A stretch of 64,000 nt of DNA. Origin: Yamagishiella unicocca (taxonomy: Eukaryota; Chlorophyta; Chlorophyceae; Chlamydomonadales; Volvocaceae). A program made the translations under genes and the position numbers. The stretch is from contig BDSL01000133.1 in the NCBI GenBank assembly GCA_003116995.1, forward strand, positions 62,001 to 126,000, read 5' to 3'. Below, one piece after another: positions 35,753 through 47,072 of the stretch (position 1 is the first letter of the stretch; the number at the start of each line of letters is the position of its first letter). The notes beneath the pieces were generated by a model, which ran no database searches, had not been told where the DNA came from, and saw nothing but the letters and a program-made list of their open reading frames with translations.

Positions 35753-36737
35753 ATGGCACCCAAGAAGAATGATATGGCTAAGGCAGCTAAGATGGCTGAT
35801 AAGGAAAACCTTGCACGAGCGGAGACGGAAATCCTGTCCTTGCAGCACCTCTTGGAGTTGCGAAGCCATGAGGTATGAATTACATGGGCTCCTTGTAGCC
35901 TATACGGTAGTACACGGCCCGCGGACTCGTGGAGATTAACGCATGTGTCGTCATCCGTAGGCGCTGGAAGCCAGGCGCAGCGAGCGCATGTGGCGCGAGC
36001 GCATGGAAGCTTTCAGCCAATCAATCGAGCAACAGAAGGAAGACACTCTGGACATTACCTCGGACATGATGCGGCAGTATAAGGGCATGCAGGAGCAGTT
36101 GCTGAAGAAGGTGTCGGACTTGGAAACGGAAACACGGCAACTAAAAAAGACTGTCGAGGAGCGGGACGCGGAAATCGCAAAGCTGCAGATGGAGAAGGAG
36201 CAGCTGAAGAGAGCCAGCGACCTGGAGGTGTGTACCTGGGGTTCGGCACAACGCCGCGCAGCGCCGTGCTACCCTAGTTAAGAGCATCGTGGGGAGCTGG
36301 GGTTGTTGGTTGCCTGCAGGGTGCGATGTGGTCGTGCATCCGTACAACCCACGGGAATACAGGGTAAGCCCCCACACCCCGTCGCAGCCAAGGTGCAACG
36401 CTTGTACCTGTCACATGAATCATATCGATTCATAGCATATGGGCTGCGTGGTGCCATGTTCAGTTAAGCCACCGCAGTAAAGGCACTAGACCGTGCTTCG
36501 CCAAATCCATGCCAACTAACAGTGCGGTGTGCAGCGGCCATGCTCTTGGGCCGTGTCCTCTGGTCCCTCCCATTGCCCGTCAACGGGTTGCCGCAATGCC
36601 GCGTACTGTCGTGTCCACTGCAGATGCTTCAGCACCAGCACAAGATGGAGGAAATGCAGGTGGAGTTCGCGCAGATGCTCCGCGAGACGCTCGACAAGAT
36701 GCACGAGCGTCTGGCGAATGGCACGTTCAACAAGTGA
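35753..36737 (+). CDS. DRC12: Small coiled-coil protein, CCDC153/DRC12-like
   Basis: Three phase-0 exons, 35753-35872, 35961-36227 and 36624-36737, encode 166 aa starting MAPKKNDMAKAAKM. After a short basic N-terminus the whole protein is predicted coiled coil. It contains DTLDITSDMMRQYKGMQEQL in the middle and KMEEMQVEFAQMLRETLDKM near the end, ending NGTFNK. These two stretches and the total length match what I recall of CCDC153, renamed DRC12, a small subunit of the nexin-dynein regulatory complex in motile cilia. That would place it on axonemal doublets, acting structurally. The match is from memory of the family, not a search. Splice borders are strong (GAG|GTATGA, CCGTAG|, GAG|GTGTGT, CTGCAG|). 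The gene is flanked by a divergent OPR-like gene. Confidence 0.65.
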
Positions 36738-37012
36738 TTAGCGCCTGGCATTAGCGCCACATGCAGGACCGCAACGCTTGGACATTTAGGGTTTAGCCGC
36801 AGCGAAGCAAGTAGGTTCACACGAAGCGCCGACGCCGCTGCAGATTAGGATCGGACGGCGGATGACGTGTTACGAGGTCGAAACGCTGGATGCGCATGGG
36901 CGCTCCTCCATCAGGGGACGGCGCTGCCGCAGGGCTTCCCGGTATGTCGTCGCCGAGTGCCCAGCATTGAGCAGTGTTGATGTCCGAGCAGAAGCGTCCG
37001 AGGCTTTGTTGC

Positions 37013-37017
37013 TGTAA
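37013..37017 (+). terminator. TGTAA polyadenylation signal of the DRC12-like gene
   Basis: TGTAA, the usual chlorophycean polyadenylation signal, lies 276 nt after the stop codon and predicts cleavage about 10-20 nt downstream. Confidence 0.6.
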
Positions 37018-38156
37018 TGCATAAGACTACGGTCCTAGCTGCCCAGACAGGGTTTGGGTCCGTTCGAAGCCCATTTATGGGGCGCCTTACATATTAGGGA
37101 AAAGACTGAGCCTGTGTTAATAGTTACTGAACTGTGCGTGCGGCTCGTGTAATGCGGCATCCGCCTGAGTCCGAGTTATGTAAGGTTTATGCGTTTTCAG
37201 CGAAGGCAGAGGTCGAGTGAAGCTCTGCTACCGGGGGCCTGAGAGGAAACCCGTGGGTCCCCGTGGGGTAGGGGGAGGAGGGGCCGCGGGGCAAGAGGGG
37301 TTGCGGAAATAATGTGGATTAAGACAGGCAGATGAAAGGCTTATGCCGTTGTGTTGCACGTTTGGGGCGTGGGAAATGTACCTCTTGTGGCGGAATGGTT
37401 CAATGTGGTTGACAGAAGCGGTAAGCCGTTGTCTGGTAGGTTATTTTATTGTAGCTGGTGCTTATTTGCAGCCCTGTGGATTAAACCGCCGTATTGGACT
37501 ATGCGCCTGCGCTATGATTGACACGTGTTTGTCCGGGTCGCGTGCGGGCGCCGGCGAGCCGGCGATGTTACCCGTATGACCCTGCTGTGACCTCGGGATA
37601 TGCTTCTGTACATACGTTATGCGAACGGCAGCTGTAAGACACGTATCACATGGCATTGCTTACAGGTCGATACCGCTTTGTGTGGGAGGGAAGCTGAAGA
37701 CGTTGGTTTAGGGCGGTTTAGGAAGGTAGCACCTACCCTCACCTACTGCCCTGGTGTTTGTTCCCTCAGCCCAAGGCCCGAGCCCCCGCCAAGCTGCTTC
37801 TTCGTGCCGGTGTATGGTCCGACCCGATCCCCAACCTGCTTCTTCGTGGCGGTGTATGATCCGGAACCAGAACAGAACAATATATACATATTGGCAGCGT
37901 GGATGCAGGCGCTCAAGATCCTGCATCCCCAAGATGCGTTCAGGACTGCGGCTGCGTAGCTCCCTGTACAGCATCTGCATGGCGTACATGTCGAAATCGA
38001 ACGCAAATCCCGAAGTCCTACATATGTAGTATGAACATTTCGTAGATTTGCATTTCAGGTATTCTGCTGCCCGTATCCTGTGGACCAGTCCGTTCCGCCT
38101 TACTGCCAGCAGCTTCCGCATTATCGGTCTTCCGGTCTTGCTTAAACTACCCAACA
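37018..38156. other. No gene recognised; upstream region of the SYLF gene
   Basis: Contains a dispersed motif copy (CTGAGAGGAAACCCGTGGGT) at about 37219 and a two-copy ~30-bp direct repeat (CTGCTTCTTCGTG-CGGTGTATG) at about 37791 and 37832. No exon was identified. Confidence 0.5.
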
Positions 38157-41100
38157 ATGTCGCTTCACCTTGAGGATGAGATCAACCAGCAGGTGCGCTG
38201 GGCAGGTGCTGGCCAGTGCTGGTTGCGTAGAAGTGCTTGGTCAAGTATTACCGATGATAGACACTTAAAATGGTGACGACATTCTTTGCTTTGGATGGTT
38301 TTACTCTCAGTATGGCGGCAAGACGCGAGTCAACGCCCTGGACGCCAAGAAGAATCCTCTGCTTATCTCCATCTTGGACGCTGTGGATACGCTGAAAAAT
38401 ATGGAGACACAGGGCAAGCTTCCACATGACGTGATTAAAAACGCAAAGGGCTTGCTGACCATGATGACGAACAAGGTGTGAAACTTCACCCAAACCTGGG
38501 TGTAGCCCCTTACTGGCACAGCTGCTAACCTGTGAATACCCAACGGGCATCATTAACGGGTAGACTTGCTGTTACTCCTTCCAGGTCGGCTTTGGCGTCT
38601 CCGTGACGCAGGGCTATGGACTGGTTGTTGCCCGGCTGCCGAACAGCCCGACAGGCTGGTAAGCTGGGGGTTTGCAATCGCTAAGGATAGCACCCGCACC
38701 CGTGCGCATTGGGGCGGTGATGGAGTCCGTGGCACTCGGGATGACGTCTGCCTTTCCATGACTCGTACAACTGTTGGGTATTCGCTTGTAGGCATTGGAC
38801 ACAGTGCAGTAGAGGTCAAAGGGTTGGTTGCAACAGTCTTGCCAAGTGGGGCTATAGGTTTGTGACTCTACTGGGTGTGCACTGTTCCGACCCTAGGTCC
38901 CCAGTCATGGGAAAGGCATGGGCGGCAGCACAGCCCCTAGATTACGCTCCCTGTGCTCAACTTTATAGGACCACACCACCGGTAACCCGCACCCGCCGAG
39001 CTTATGCATTGCGGAAATGACCTCGCTTGCTCGGCCTGCAGGTCTGCGCCGCTTCCGATTAAGGTCGATGGCTTCAGCGTGGGCGCCGTCATGGGCTACA
39101 GCGAGCAGCACACCGTCATCAGCTTGGCGACAGACGCGGACATCCAGGCCTTCCTCAAGGTGTGAGCGCGCAGGCGTGTGTCGATTTGCCTCCGATATGA
39201 CCGTCGGCGGGCGCAAAGTGTCGCCCACGTGGCTGCACGGAAATGGTTTTGTGCGAGCGTGGTTGTGGTCCAGTGCAGGGGCTGCGCGCTCGCGGGATGG
39301 GGGCGCTTTGTTCGCGGCCAAGGAATTAGTGATCCCCGTTGCCATCGTTGTCCAGGTTCTCGATCAACAGGCAGCCTATTCGTTTAAAATAATGGCCGTA
39401 TTACGGACAATGCCCTGCGGCCCACCTCCCAGGTCGGAGTCCTGTTTGCACGTGAATATGCAAACGAAAGGCGGAAACGCCCAGAGCCCCCTGGTTACAG
39501 AACTGAGTAGGAGGCTGACATGCGGCATATGTTCGCCGGCGCCGCGGCCCCCCAAGTTTGACTGTGTGTGCGCTGGCGTCCTGCTCGGGCTCTCAGGTGT
39601 CAGTTAGGCCGCTCCTCCAACCCGCAGAATGCACTGCATGCGTTCTGCGTGCCAGCGGTCCCTGGGAAAGTACTCGGCGCAGCAATGGTGGTGGAGCGGC
39701 GAGGTGCCAGGCGCGGCGACGCCATGATCTCCTTCCTGCCTCGCCGCCTCTGTCCTGAGGGTGCCCGGCAGTTCCCCGCCGCACTTGTGTTTTGCGTCAC
39801 ACTGCCAAACCCGACAGGCCGTTGCCGTGCGCGCATTGCACACGGGATGGCACCGCACAGTCGTTGTGGTAGTTCGCGTGCTCAAACCAAGAACCGCAAC
39901 CCAAAGCCGCCCAAAGCTTGTGTCCGCCGCTTTCCGCGGTCGCCATGACCTCGGAACCCCATTTTGTTGGTGCTCTCTCGGCTGCAAACTCGCCCACCCT
40001 GGTGTATCTGTAACCCACCCTCGCGGCCGTAACCCACCCTCGCGGCCGTAACCCACCCTCATGTCTGTAACCCACCCTCGCGGCCGTAACCCACCCTGGC
40101 GGTCGTAACCCACCCTCGCGGCCATAACCCACTCTCGCGACCGTAACCCACCCTCGCGGCCGTAACCCACTCTCGCGACCTCGCGGCCATAACCCACCCT
40201 CGCGGCCGTAACCCATAACCCACCCTCGCGGCCGTAACCCACTCTCGCGGCCGTAACCCACTCTCGCGACCTCGCGGCCATAACCCACCCTCGCGGCCGT
40301 AACCCACTCTCGCGACCTCGCGGCAGTAACCCACCCTCGCGGCCGTAACCCACAACCCACCCTCGCGGCCGTAACCCACTCTCGCGACCTCGCGACCATA
40401 ACCCACTCTGGCGGCCGTAACCCACAACCCACCCTCGCGGCCGTAACCCACTCTCGCGGCCGTAACCCACAACCCACCCTCGCGGCCGTAACCCACTCTC
40501 GCGACCTCGCGACCATAACCCACCCTCGCGGCCGTAACCCACAACCCACCCTCGCGGCCGTAACCCACTCTCGCGGCCGTAACCCACAACCCACCCTCGC
40601 GGCCGTAACCCACTCTCGCGACCTCGCGACCATAACCCACCCTCGCGGCCGTAACCCACCATCGTGTCTGTAACCCACCCAACCCGCCAGGATAAACGCG
40701 CGATGAAGATTGGTCTGGACTTCGGCCTCAACCTGGGAGAGAAGGTGGACAAGTCGGCCGCGCTGAACACGCAGACCGGGCAGACCGATGCGTCCAGCGG
40801 CAACAAGACGCGGTGCCTCACAATCTCAAAGTGAGTTTGGGGGGTTCGAGGGAAATCCGTGGATGTCCGAAAAGACCCGTTTAAAACAGAAGTTTTGAGA
40901 TGCATGCTGGAGAACTGGGTTGGGGATACGAAAGCCGAAGGTCGTAATATGACCTTTGGCGGCTAAGCTATATCGGCTACGCCGAGACGAAAGGAAGCGA
41001 GGACCCCGCGCGACGCACGTAAACTTTTCGCAGAACCGGTTTTGGGCGCTAGCAGGAGAACTGTGGGAGTTGGTGCGCTATGGGAGAGCGGAAATCGCGG

Positions 41101-43790
41101 TCCGGTCCCAGTCCCAGTCCTAGTCGGAGTCCCAGTCCCGACCCGCCCGAGTACCGACCAGATGCGTGAGGAAGCCGGTCACTACCAGAGAAGGTCCGCT
41201 GTCGTCCAGGAGAGGAGGCCGAAGCCGCGCCGCGCCGCCATGGGGGACGCGAAAGCCCAGACGCAGGTCCCGACGCCCGCAGACAAGAACGCAACGACTA
41301 GCAAAAACCTACCAGAACAGAGGCCCAACCCAGCGGCGGAACTCACCTGGCCAGGGCCCAGAGCGGGTGGGGAAGGCGGTCGACGCGAAGCATGCGGGCA
41401 AGGGGCAGCAGGGGGCGTTAGGAACAACATCCAGGCGCGGAGCGGGTGGACGGGTCAAAGCAACGAAGAGGCCCCAGCGGCGCGGCGAAAGAGGCGGAGG
41501 CAGGAAAGGGGAGGACGGATATACGGGGAGACGGGTACGACGCGGGCTGGTACGGCGGCGTACGGCGTTGTACGGCGGAGGCCTGTATGACGGAGGGAGG
41601 AAGTGAGAAAATATGGGGCGTGAAGATGCGGGACAGGGGGGCAAGGCTAGCAGGCGAGGAGACGGGATACCGGGGGGAGGCAGTGCGCGGTCCGGGCTGG
41701 TCGGATCCTCACAGCACTGCCACAGCGAGGACGGCGCCGCCACAGTGCGACGCCGGCGGCGAGGGACGCGGGGGAGATCGGCGGTCCAGGCGGGGAGGGG
41801 GAGAAGGGGCTATGGGAGGAGACAGATTGCGAATGGCGGGTGCGCGGGTGGGCGGAGGGGCGGGGGGGGAGCGGAGAGCGTGGCGTCGGGAACAGTTTCC
41901 TAGGAGTGTTTCGGTCGCGGCTGGGGGGGTGTTGGGGGCGTGGAGGGGGCGGAGGGGCTGGTGCGGGATGAGGCGCGGAGGGAGGGAGGGGGCGCGGAGG
42001 GAGGCCGGCGGCGTATTACAAGTGGGGGGTACGCTGGGGCGGCGGCCGCGGGCCGCCGGGACGGCGGCGGAGTGCTGGGGCGGGGTGCTGCGGCTGCTGT
42101 GGCTGCTGGACGGCGGGGGTGGGTGAAGCGGCTGCTGTGGCTGCTGGACGCCGGGGCTGGGTTCGGCGGCTGCTGTGGCTGCTGGACGGCGGGGGTGGGT
42201 GAAGCGGCTGCTGTGGCTGCTGGACGCCGGGGCTGGGTTCGGCGGCTGCTGTGGCTGCTGGACGCCGGGGCTGGGTGCTGCGGCTGCTGTGGCGGCTGGA
42301 CGCCGGGGCCGGCAGGGAGGTCTGGGGCTGCTGGCTGGCCCGACGAGGTGTGGGCCCCGCCGCTGGCGGGCGCAGCGGCGGTCAGGTAGAGCGGAGCCAG
42401 CGGAGCGAGGGCGCGACGGGGCGGGCAGGGAGGGCAAAGGCGGCGTAAACCACGCCCACAGTGTCAGGCTGAGCCAGCAGCTGATCATGAGCAGGCTGGC
42501 CAATGAAAGCCAGACGCGCGGCCAGGAGAGCGGTGAGGGCCGCCGGTTGTTGGAGCGGGTCGCCGCGAAGGATCTGGGAGATCCGCTGAGTTTGTTTGGG
42601 CCAGTTGCTGCGGAAAGCGGAGGTTTTGAGCGCGAGCGCACTCGCGACTTGGGCGGCATGGTCGTCGGGATGCTGGTCCGGCGGCGGAGGGGCGGGAGCA
42701 GGCGTAGCCTCCCGCGGTGCTCCCGCCCCTCCGCCGCCGGACCAGCATCCCGACGACCATGCCGCCCAAGTCGCGAGTGCGCTCGCGCTCAAAACCTCCG
42801 CTTTCCGGTGGCGGTTGTGGTAGTCGAAGCTGGCAGGCGCTTTTGTGGACGTGAGGAAGGATGCCCCTCATCTTACAACCTGGATCGCACGTCACTTCTG
42901 CACACTCATTGTTTGCCAATCGGGTGTTCAGCCCAATTGCTCGCTTTACCGACACGACACGGCAGCATGTCATGCCTAGTCATCTGCCTAGTCATCTGCC
43001 TAGTCATCTGCCTAGTCATCTGCCTAGTCATCTGCCTAGTCATCTGCCTAGTCATCTGCCTAGTCATCTGCCTAGTCATCTGCCTAGTCATCTGCCTAGT
43101 CATCTGCCTAGTCATCTGCCTAGTCATCTGCCTAGTCATCTGCCTAGTCATCTGCCTAGTCATCTGCCTAGTCATCTGCCTAGTCATCTGCCTAGTCATC
43201 TGCCTAGTCGTGCGTATACCCTCGGACCCACTCACCTCGCCCGTCCGCTACCAGTGCAACAGCGCGCACGGTAGTCCTTTTGATATGCTCCTTGTGCATC
43301 CATGTGCGGGTTTCTTCCCTCCTTTTCCTATGTCGTGTAACCGGGTCTTCCCTCCATTGACCCCGGGGCTGTGCCTCGCCTCACCGTGTTTCATTCCACC
43401 AACCCGGTTCGCCGTCTTACGCTTCGCACACTACCGCACATTTTAATCGGAAAAGACAAACACAGGTTTCTCGGTTGTCAAGCCGAAGTGCTCCACCATG
43501 GGCCCACAACTATGTGTCCTAATGCGCCAGCTATTATACCTATGTCGTATAACCGGTTCTGTATGCCACCCCCCGGGTCTTCCTCGCAACCCCCCCCCCC
43601 GCGTGTGGCATTGGATCGCAGGGGCATGATGCTGGACGTGTCCATGCAGGGCACCAGTGTGGAGCCCGACTCGGAGGACATGGCCAACTGCTACGGCCAG
43701 CACGTCACCCCGGGCGACATCCTGACGGGCAAGGTCTCGGCGCCGCGGGAGGCTACGCTGCTGTACAACATGCTGAAGCAGCTCAGCTGA
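38157..43790 (+). CDS. SYLF (Ysc84/SH3YL1-type) domain protein
   Basis: Six exons join in phase: 38157-38192, 38311-38475, 38585-38658, 39042-39159, 40691-40830, 43622-43790 (233 aa). The protein is essentially one SYLF domain. In order: a helix with KNPLLISILDAVDTL, then IKNAKGLLTM, VGFGVSVTQGYGLVVARLP, a TGW-SAP junction, DGFSVGAVMGYSEQHTVISL, MKIGLDFGLNLGEK, then SKGMMLDVSMQGTSVEPD and NCYGQHVTPGDIL. The SYLF family binds phosphoinositides and acts in actin-linked or endocytic membrane traffic in yeast and animals; a similar cytosolic role is inferred. There is no SH3 or FYVE partner domain, as in bacterial and many algal members. Introns 4 (1.5 kb) and 5 (2.8 kb) carry minisatellites and a long inverted repeat. 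The last exon closes exactly on the expected C-terminus. Confidence 0.88.
40005..40680. repeat. ~19-bp minisatellite in SYLF intron 4
   Basis: About 35 units of the form CGCGGCCGTAACCCACCCT, with CACTCTCGCGACCTCGCGAC variants, fill the end of intron 4 and stop ~10 bp before the acceptor at 40690. The unit lacks minus-strand stops, giving a spurious 433-codon frame. Confidence 0.95.
42090..42317. repeat. 38-bp minisatellite, six units, SYLF intron 5
   Basis: GCGGCTGCTGTGGCTGCTGG begins a new unit every 38 bp from 42090. Unit ends alternate between GGCGGGGGTGGGTGAA and CGCCGGGGCTGGGTTCG forms. Confidence 0.93.
42611..42807 (+). ncRNA. Perfect 90-bp inverted repeat with 17-nt loop (candidate small-RNA hairpin)
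   Basis: Arm 42611-42700 (starting CGGAAAGCGGAGG) is the exact reverse complement of 42718-42807 (ending CCTCCGCTTTCCG). I compared all 90 positions and found no mismatch. The spacer is GGCGTAGCCTCCCGCGG. The hairpin lies in intron 5 of the SYLF gene and would be transcribed with it. Long, near-perfect intronic hairpins are typical of Chlamydomonas miRNA/siRNA precursors. That it is processed is inference; a recent inverted duplication without function or an assembly artefact is possible. Confidence 0.5.
42973..43209. repeat. 12-bp perfect minisatellite, 19 units, SYLF intron 5
   Basis: TGCCTAGTCATC repeats 19 times without a single change from 42973 to 43200, then a truncated unit follows. 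One plus-strand frame has a TAG in every unit; the other two are open and give spurious peptides. Confidence 0.98.
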
Positions 43791-44149
43791 GCGGGAAGGA
43801 GCTGTGCGTCGAGACCTCGTGGGTCGCGCAGCTGAGTGGCTGCTGCGCCGCTGCTTGCACGGATCACCTCGGCGCCCTTCCGGACGGACGCGGCATGTCG
43901 CGACAGTCCTGGCAACGGCACTGTGTCAGGACAGGCATGTCCTCTGCGGTAGCTGTGGGGCTGCATGGGGCGCGCGCAAAGGGAATATTTTTGTTGCAAA
44001 TCGTCGGGCAGCGTGCAGTTAAGAGGTATCCCAAGGGCGACGGCTTCCGGTGACTGTTTGAAACCTGATTACGCCTCAGCTTACCTGGTTCGCCGGTTGC
44101 GCGGCTGCTAGGTGCGTTGGTGGTCAGTTCCTGGTAAGGGAGCGTACAG
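43791..44149. other. 3' flank of the SYLF gene
   Basis: Presumed 3' untranslated region. No TGTAA was found before the LINE end at 44150, so the polyadenylation site is unclear. Confidence 0.4.
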
Positions 44150-44330
44150 CGCAAATTCCCCCTGGCGTGCTTGCTGCTGCTGGTTTTGCCTCTGGACTGT
44201 TGATTGTTGTCTTGGTGGTTTGGCATTGGTGCGAAGAGACTGGGTTCCTGTCTCTTTCGTCTCCTTCAGTGTCCGACGACTGCCCGGTAGTTCTGCCTTG
44301 TGGTCTGAAGCCCACTGTAAGGAGTATTAG
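44150..44330 (+). mobile_element. LINE 3' end (copy 3)
   Basis: Diverged match on the plus strand to the LINE 3' ends at 55-313 and 15149-15415 (reverse orientation). It shares GCAAATTCCCCCTGG, the TCTCTTTCGTCTC/AGTGTC region and the terminal GGTCTG-A-CCCACTGTAA. Confidence 0.65.
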
Positions 44331-47017
44331 TACCTCTGCTTTCCGGTGTCATGCAGTATTGACAGATTGCTTGAGCAGCACAACCATTTTACTGCAGTAT
44401 GAACCGTGCAGGCTGCGCGGACAATTTGTATCACGGACGAAATGCAGTGCTGCCGGCTGAGGACCTTCACTGCTATTATTACAAAGCGTTCACTGAATTA
44501 CTAGAGAACCTTCAAAGATCTTATTATCGGACCCGTGGTAACAGGAAAGCAACCGCAGCAGAGTTAATATACACAGAGTCGCTCTTATCATCCTCAAGCC
44601 GCTGCAACACAACAGTCCGAAGTTCAGCGCCTGGACAGCCACAGCATCCGCCAGCGATCGGTGTTGTCGCACACAAGCTGTCCACTTACTTGGATAACGT
44701 GACGGCCACAAGCCGCTGCAAACGCCACCAAACAAAGCCCCTGCATCATGGGTCCAAGCCGTTGACTTGGTCGTCGCGCTGATATGAAGGCAACAGCACC
44801 CCCATTGTCTTTGCACAAGACATCCAACCTGTACGATAGCCCTGACCAGTACAAGGACATTGTACTCGTCGCACCCTCGTACAATCCTTCAAACATCCCG
44901 AAAACCCTATCGCCTGGACGACAGCCACCTACGAGCTTGCCAATGGCTGCGCCAGCCCGCCTGCACGTCCGCCTAGACCTACAGCCGTAGCTAACCACCA
45001 CCGTTCGTGTGATTTCCCATGCGCAACTTATACCGTACGTCTTTCGTTACGAGCTTCGCGGGAGCAGCAAGCACGCGCACTACTTAAGCATATACCAATT
45101 ATTGCAACTGTACGTGATCAGTCGCCACCTCATCCCGCGTGTGAGCTCAGCCGCTGACGGCTGCCTTGAACCTTGGGCCGGCAAGTCACCCAAAAACGCC
45201 GCCGTCAGGTTGGGCCTCAAACCCACTGTACGTCCCGCAGCTTATGCACGTGCGCATCGCCACCCCTTAGAAGCCGTCAAACACGGTCAAGGGTCAGGAC
45301 AACACAATGGGTGTCTGCCGCAACAATCGGGACAGCAGCCGCACCGATTCCACACCCATTTATGAATACATCAACTTCGCGAAGACATAGACCACCCCGT
45401 GCCACCCATCCGCACGCATACATATAACGTTAAGCATTGGTCCACGTAGTCAGGTCATGGACGCGCCAAGGCCATGCGGACAGTTGCAAAACGCCCTGGC
45501 ACCCGCACCCCCGAAAGCATAAGCAAACGCCGAAATCATTTGCAGGCATCCTGCACACGTGTCTTCGTGGACGTCGTATTCGAACCTCAAGAAACCTCGC
45601 GCCACTCCGTGCCACATATGCGTTTGGATTGACGGGCCTCACAGCCACTGCTGGGAAGACGGCGAGCTCGCGAGCAGACGCCAGCGAAATCCAGCTAGCT
45701 CCACGCGCCACATCGCACCAACCACACTTGTGGATGTCCTCCCCGGGACATATATGGGCCTAGGCGCGGCCAAATTTTGAAGCCGGCGCCGTTCGCACGG
45801 CACCAGGCCCGTCCCACACTGCAAGTCAGGCAGGCTTCGGTGGCGCCCCACCTCACAACCACCCAGAAACCATATCAGGGAACCCAAGCCATGTCCTACT
45901 ATCAACGGTGCTGCGTAAACCAGAGCCGGACCTTCAGGACGTGCTCGGAAGGGCTCAGCGTCGAAGCGCCGCCGCCCTATGGCGACCGCTGCACTCCGCG
46001 GGCCTCAGCCAGTCATCGCATCCCGCGTGTTCTGGTGCGCTGCCAGTCGCACAGCCGGGGCGCTAAAAGACACTCAAAGAGAAGCGCACATGCTTCAGTG
46101 GTGTCACACAGCCTGCCATCACTCACACACGGCGTATCATAGCATTGCACACATGGCGCGCACTCCTGAGCGCGCGAACCTGTTGGCGGCGGAAGCCGAG
46201 TGGAAAGAATCCAGGCGCACACACGCGCTGCCCCTGCTGCTTGCGACCCGAAGACGCCCCGCCATGCTGTCCCTCGAAAGCCGCTGAGCCACTCCGCTTG
46301 GAACGTGGAACGCATTAAACGCGCGCGCAATTGCGGTCGTCGCAAATCCTGACACTAAATACGGAGGACGGTGCACGAGATGCCTTTGGCAATTTGCAGT
46401 GAACCCGCGGGCAAGGACAACACGGCACAACAAAGTTCGTACCGGCACTGGAGCCTCCAACAAGAGCAATAACATGGGGCGCGGTCCACTCAAAGCACAA
46501 TCGAGGGACGCTCACCAAAAGAGTGCCAACAGGGAGCGGGGTGGCGTTGGGGGGGACGCGCCCAATTCTTTTTAACGCGCCCCAAACGGCGCTCGCTAGG
46601 TGCTGCAACTGCACTCGACGCACAGCAGCCGTCATGGCCAGCCGATAAAGCCAACACGACTGCTAACAGAAAATAGGTCAAAATCATCACATGCTATCCT
46701 CCACGTGATCCTGATTGGCTGCCATCGTAAAACGGCACCCACCCACGCAGCTGCCATCGTAAAACGGCGCCCACCCCCCCCACCCGGGGTCCTTCCTCCT
46801 CGTCCCCCCCCCCCCCCCCCAAAAACGGTTTTTTCTTCGTACACGAGTTTTCCTTGCACCCTCCTCCCGGGGGCGAACACCAGGCTCAGCGGCGCCAGTG
46901 CATCACTCCTCACCCGCTTGCCATCCACTACCCACTATCGGCGCAAACCAGCACCTACTAAATCCTGCAGCGGGGCCTGCACAGCCCCGCCGGCCCTCTC
47001 CAGCAGCCTGGAAGTCC
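44331..47017. other. No gene recognised
   Basis: Lower GC than the neighbouring genes. Open frames of up to ~125 codons occur on both strands (44399-44782 plus, 45001-44624 minus) without recognisable domains. A C-homopolymer region lies near 46776-46818. It could hide a decayed transposon. Confidence 0.5.
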
Positions 47018-47070
47018 GGCCACCCGCCACCCGCCACCCGCCACCCACCACCCGCCACCCGCCACCCGGC
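47018..47070. repeat. 7-bp (CCGCCAC)n repeat just 3' of the large membrane protein gene
   Basis: Seven to eight tandem CCGCCAC units, one with a T/A change, end three bases before the stop codon position of the minus-strand gene at 47073. Confidence 0.9.
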
Positions 47071-47072
47071 TA

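Noticed and set aside
40005..40680. TAACCC strings suggesting interstitial telomere repeats
   Set aside because: They are part of a 19-bp unit (CGCGGCCGTAACCCACCCT). The chlorophycean telomere unit TTTTAGGG is not repeated here.
39604..40905. 433-codon minus-strand open frame (REWVTAARVGYGRE repeats)
   Set aside because: It arises from a stop-free minisatellite inside an intron of the SYLF gene and has no non-repeat domain.
42611..42807. Inverted repeat as a transcription terminator or transposon TIR pair
   Set aside because: Arms are 90 bp with only a 17-nt spacer and lie mid-intron, with no flanking duplication seen. A hairpin RNA is the better reading.
44399..45001. Open frames at 44399-44782 (plus) and 45001-44624 (minus) as genes
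   Set aside because: They lack splice context and recognisable domains; retained only as unassigned sequence.
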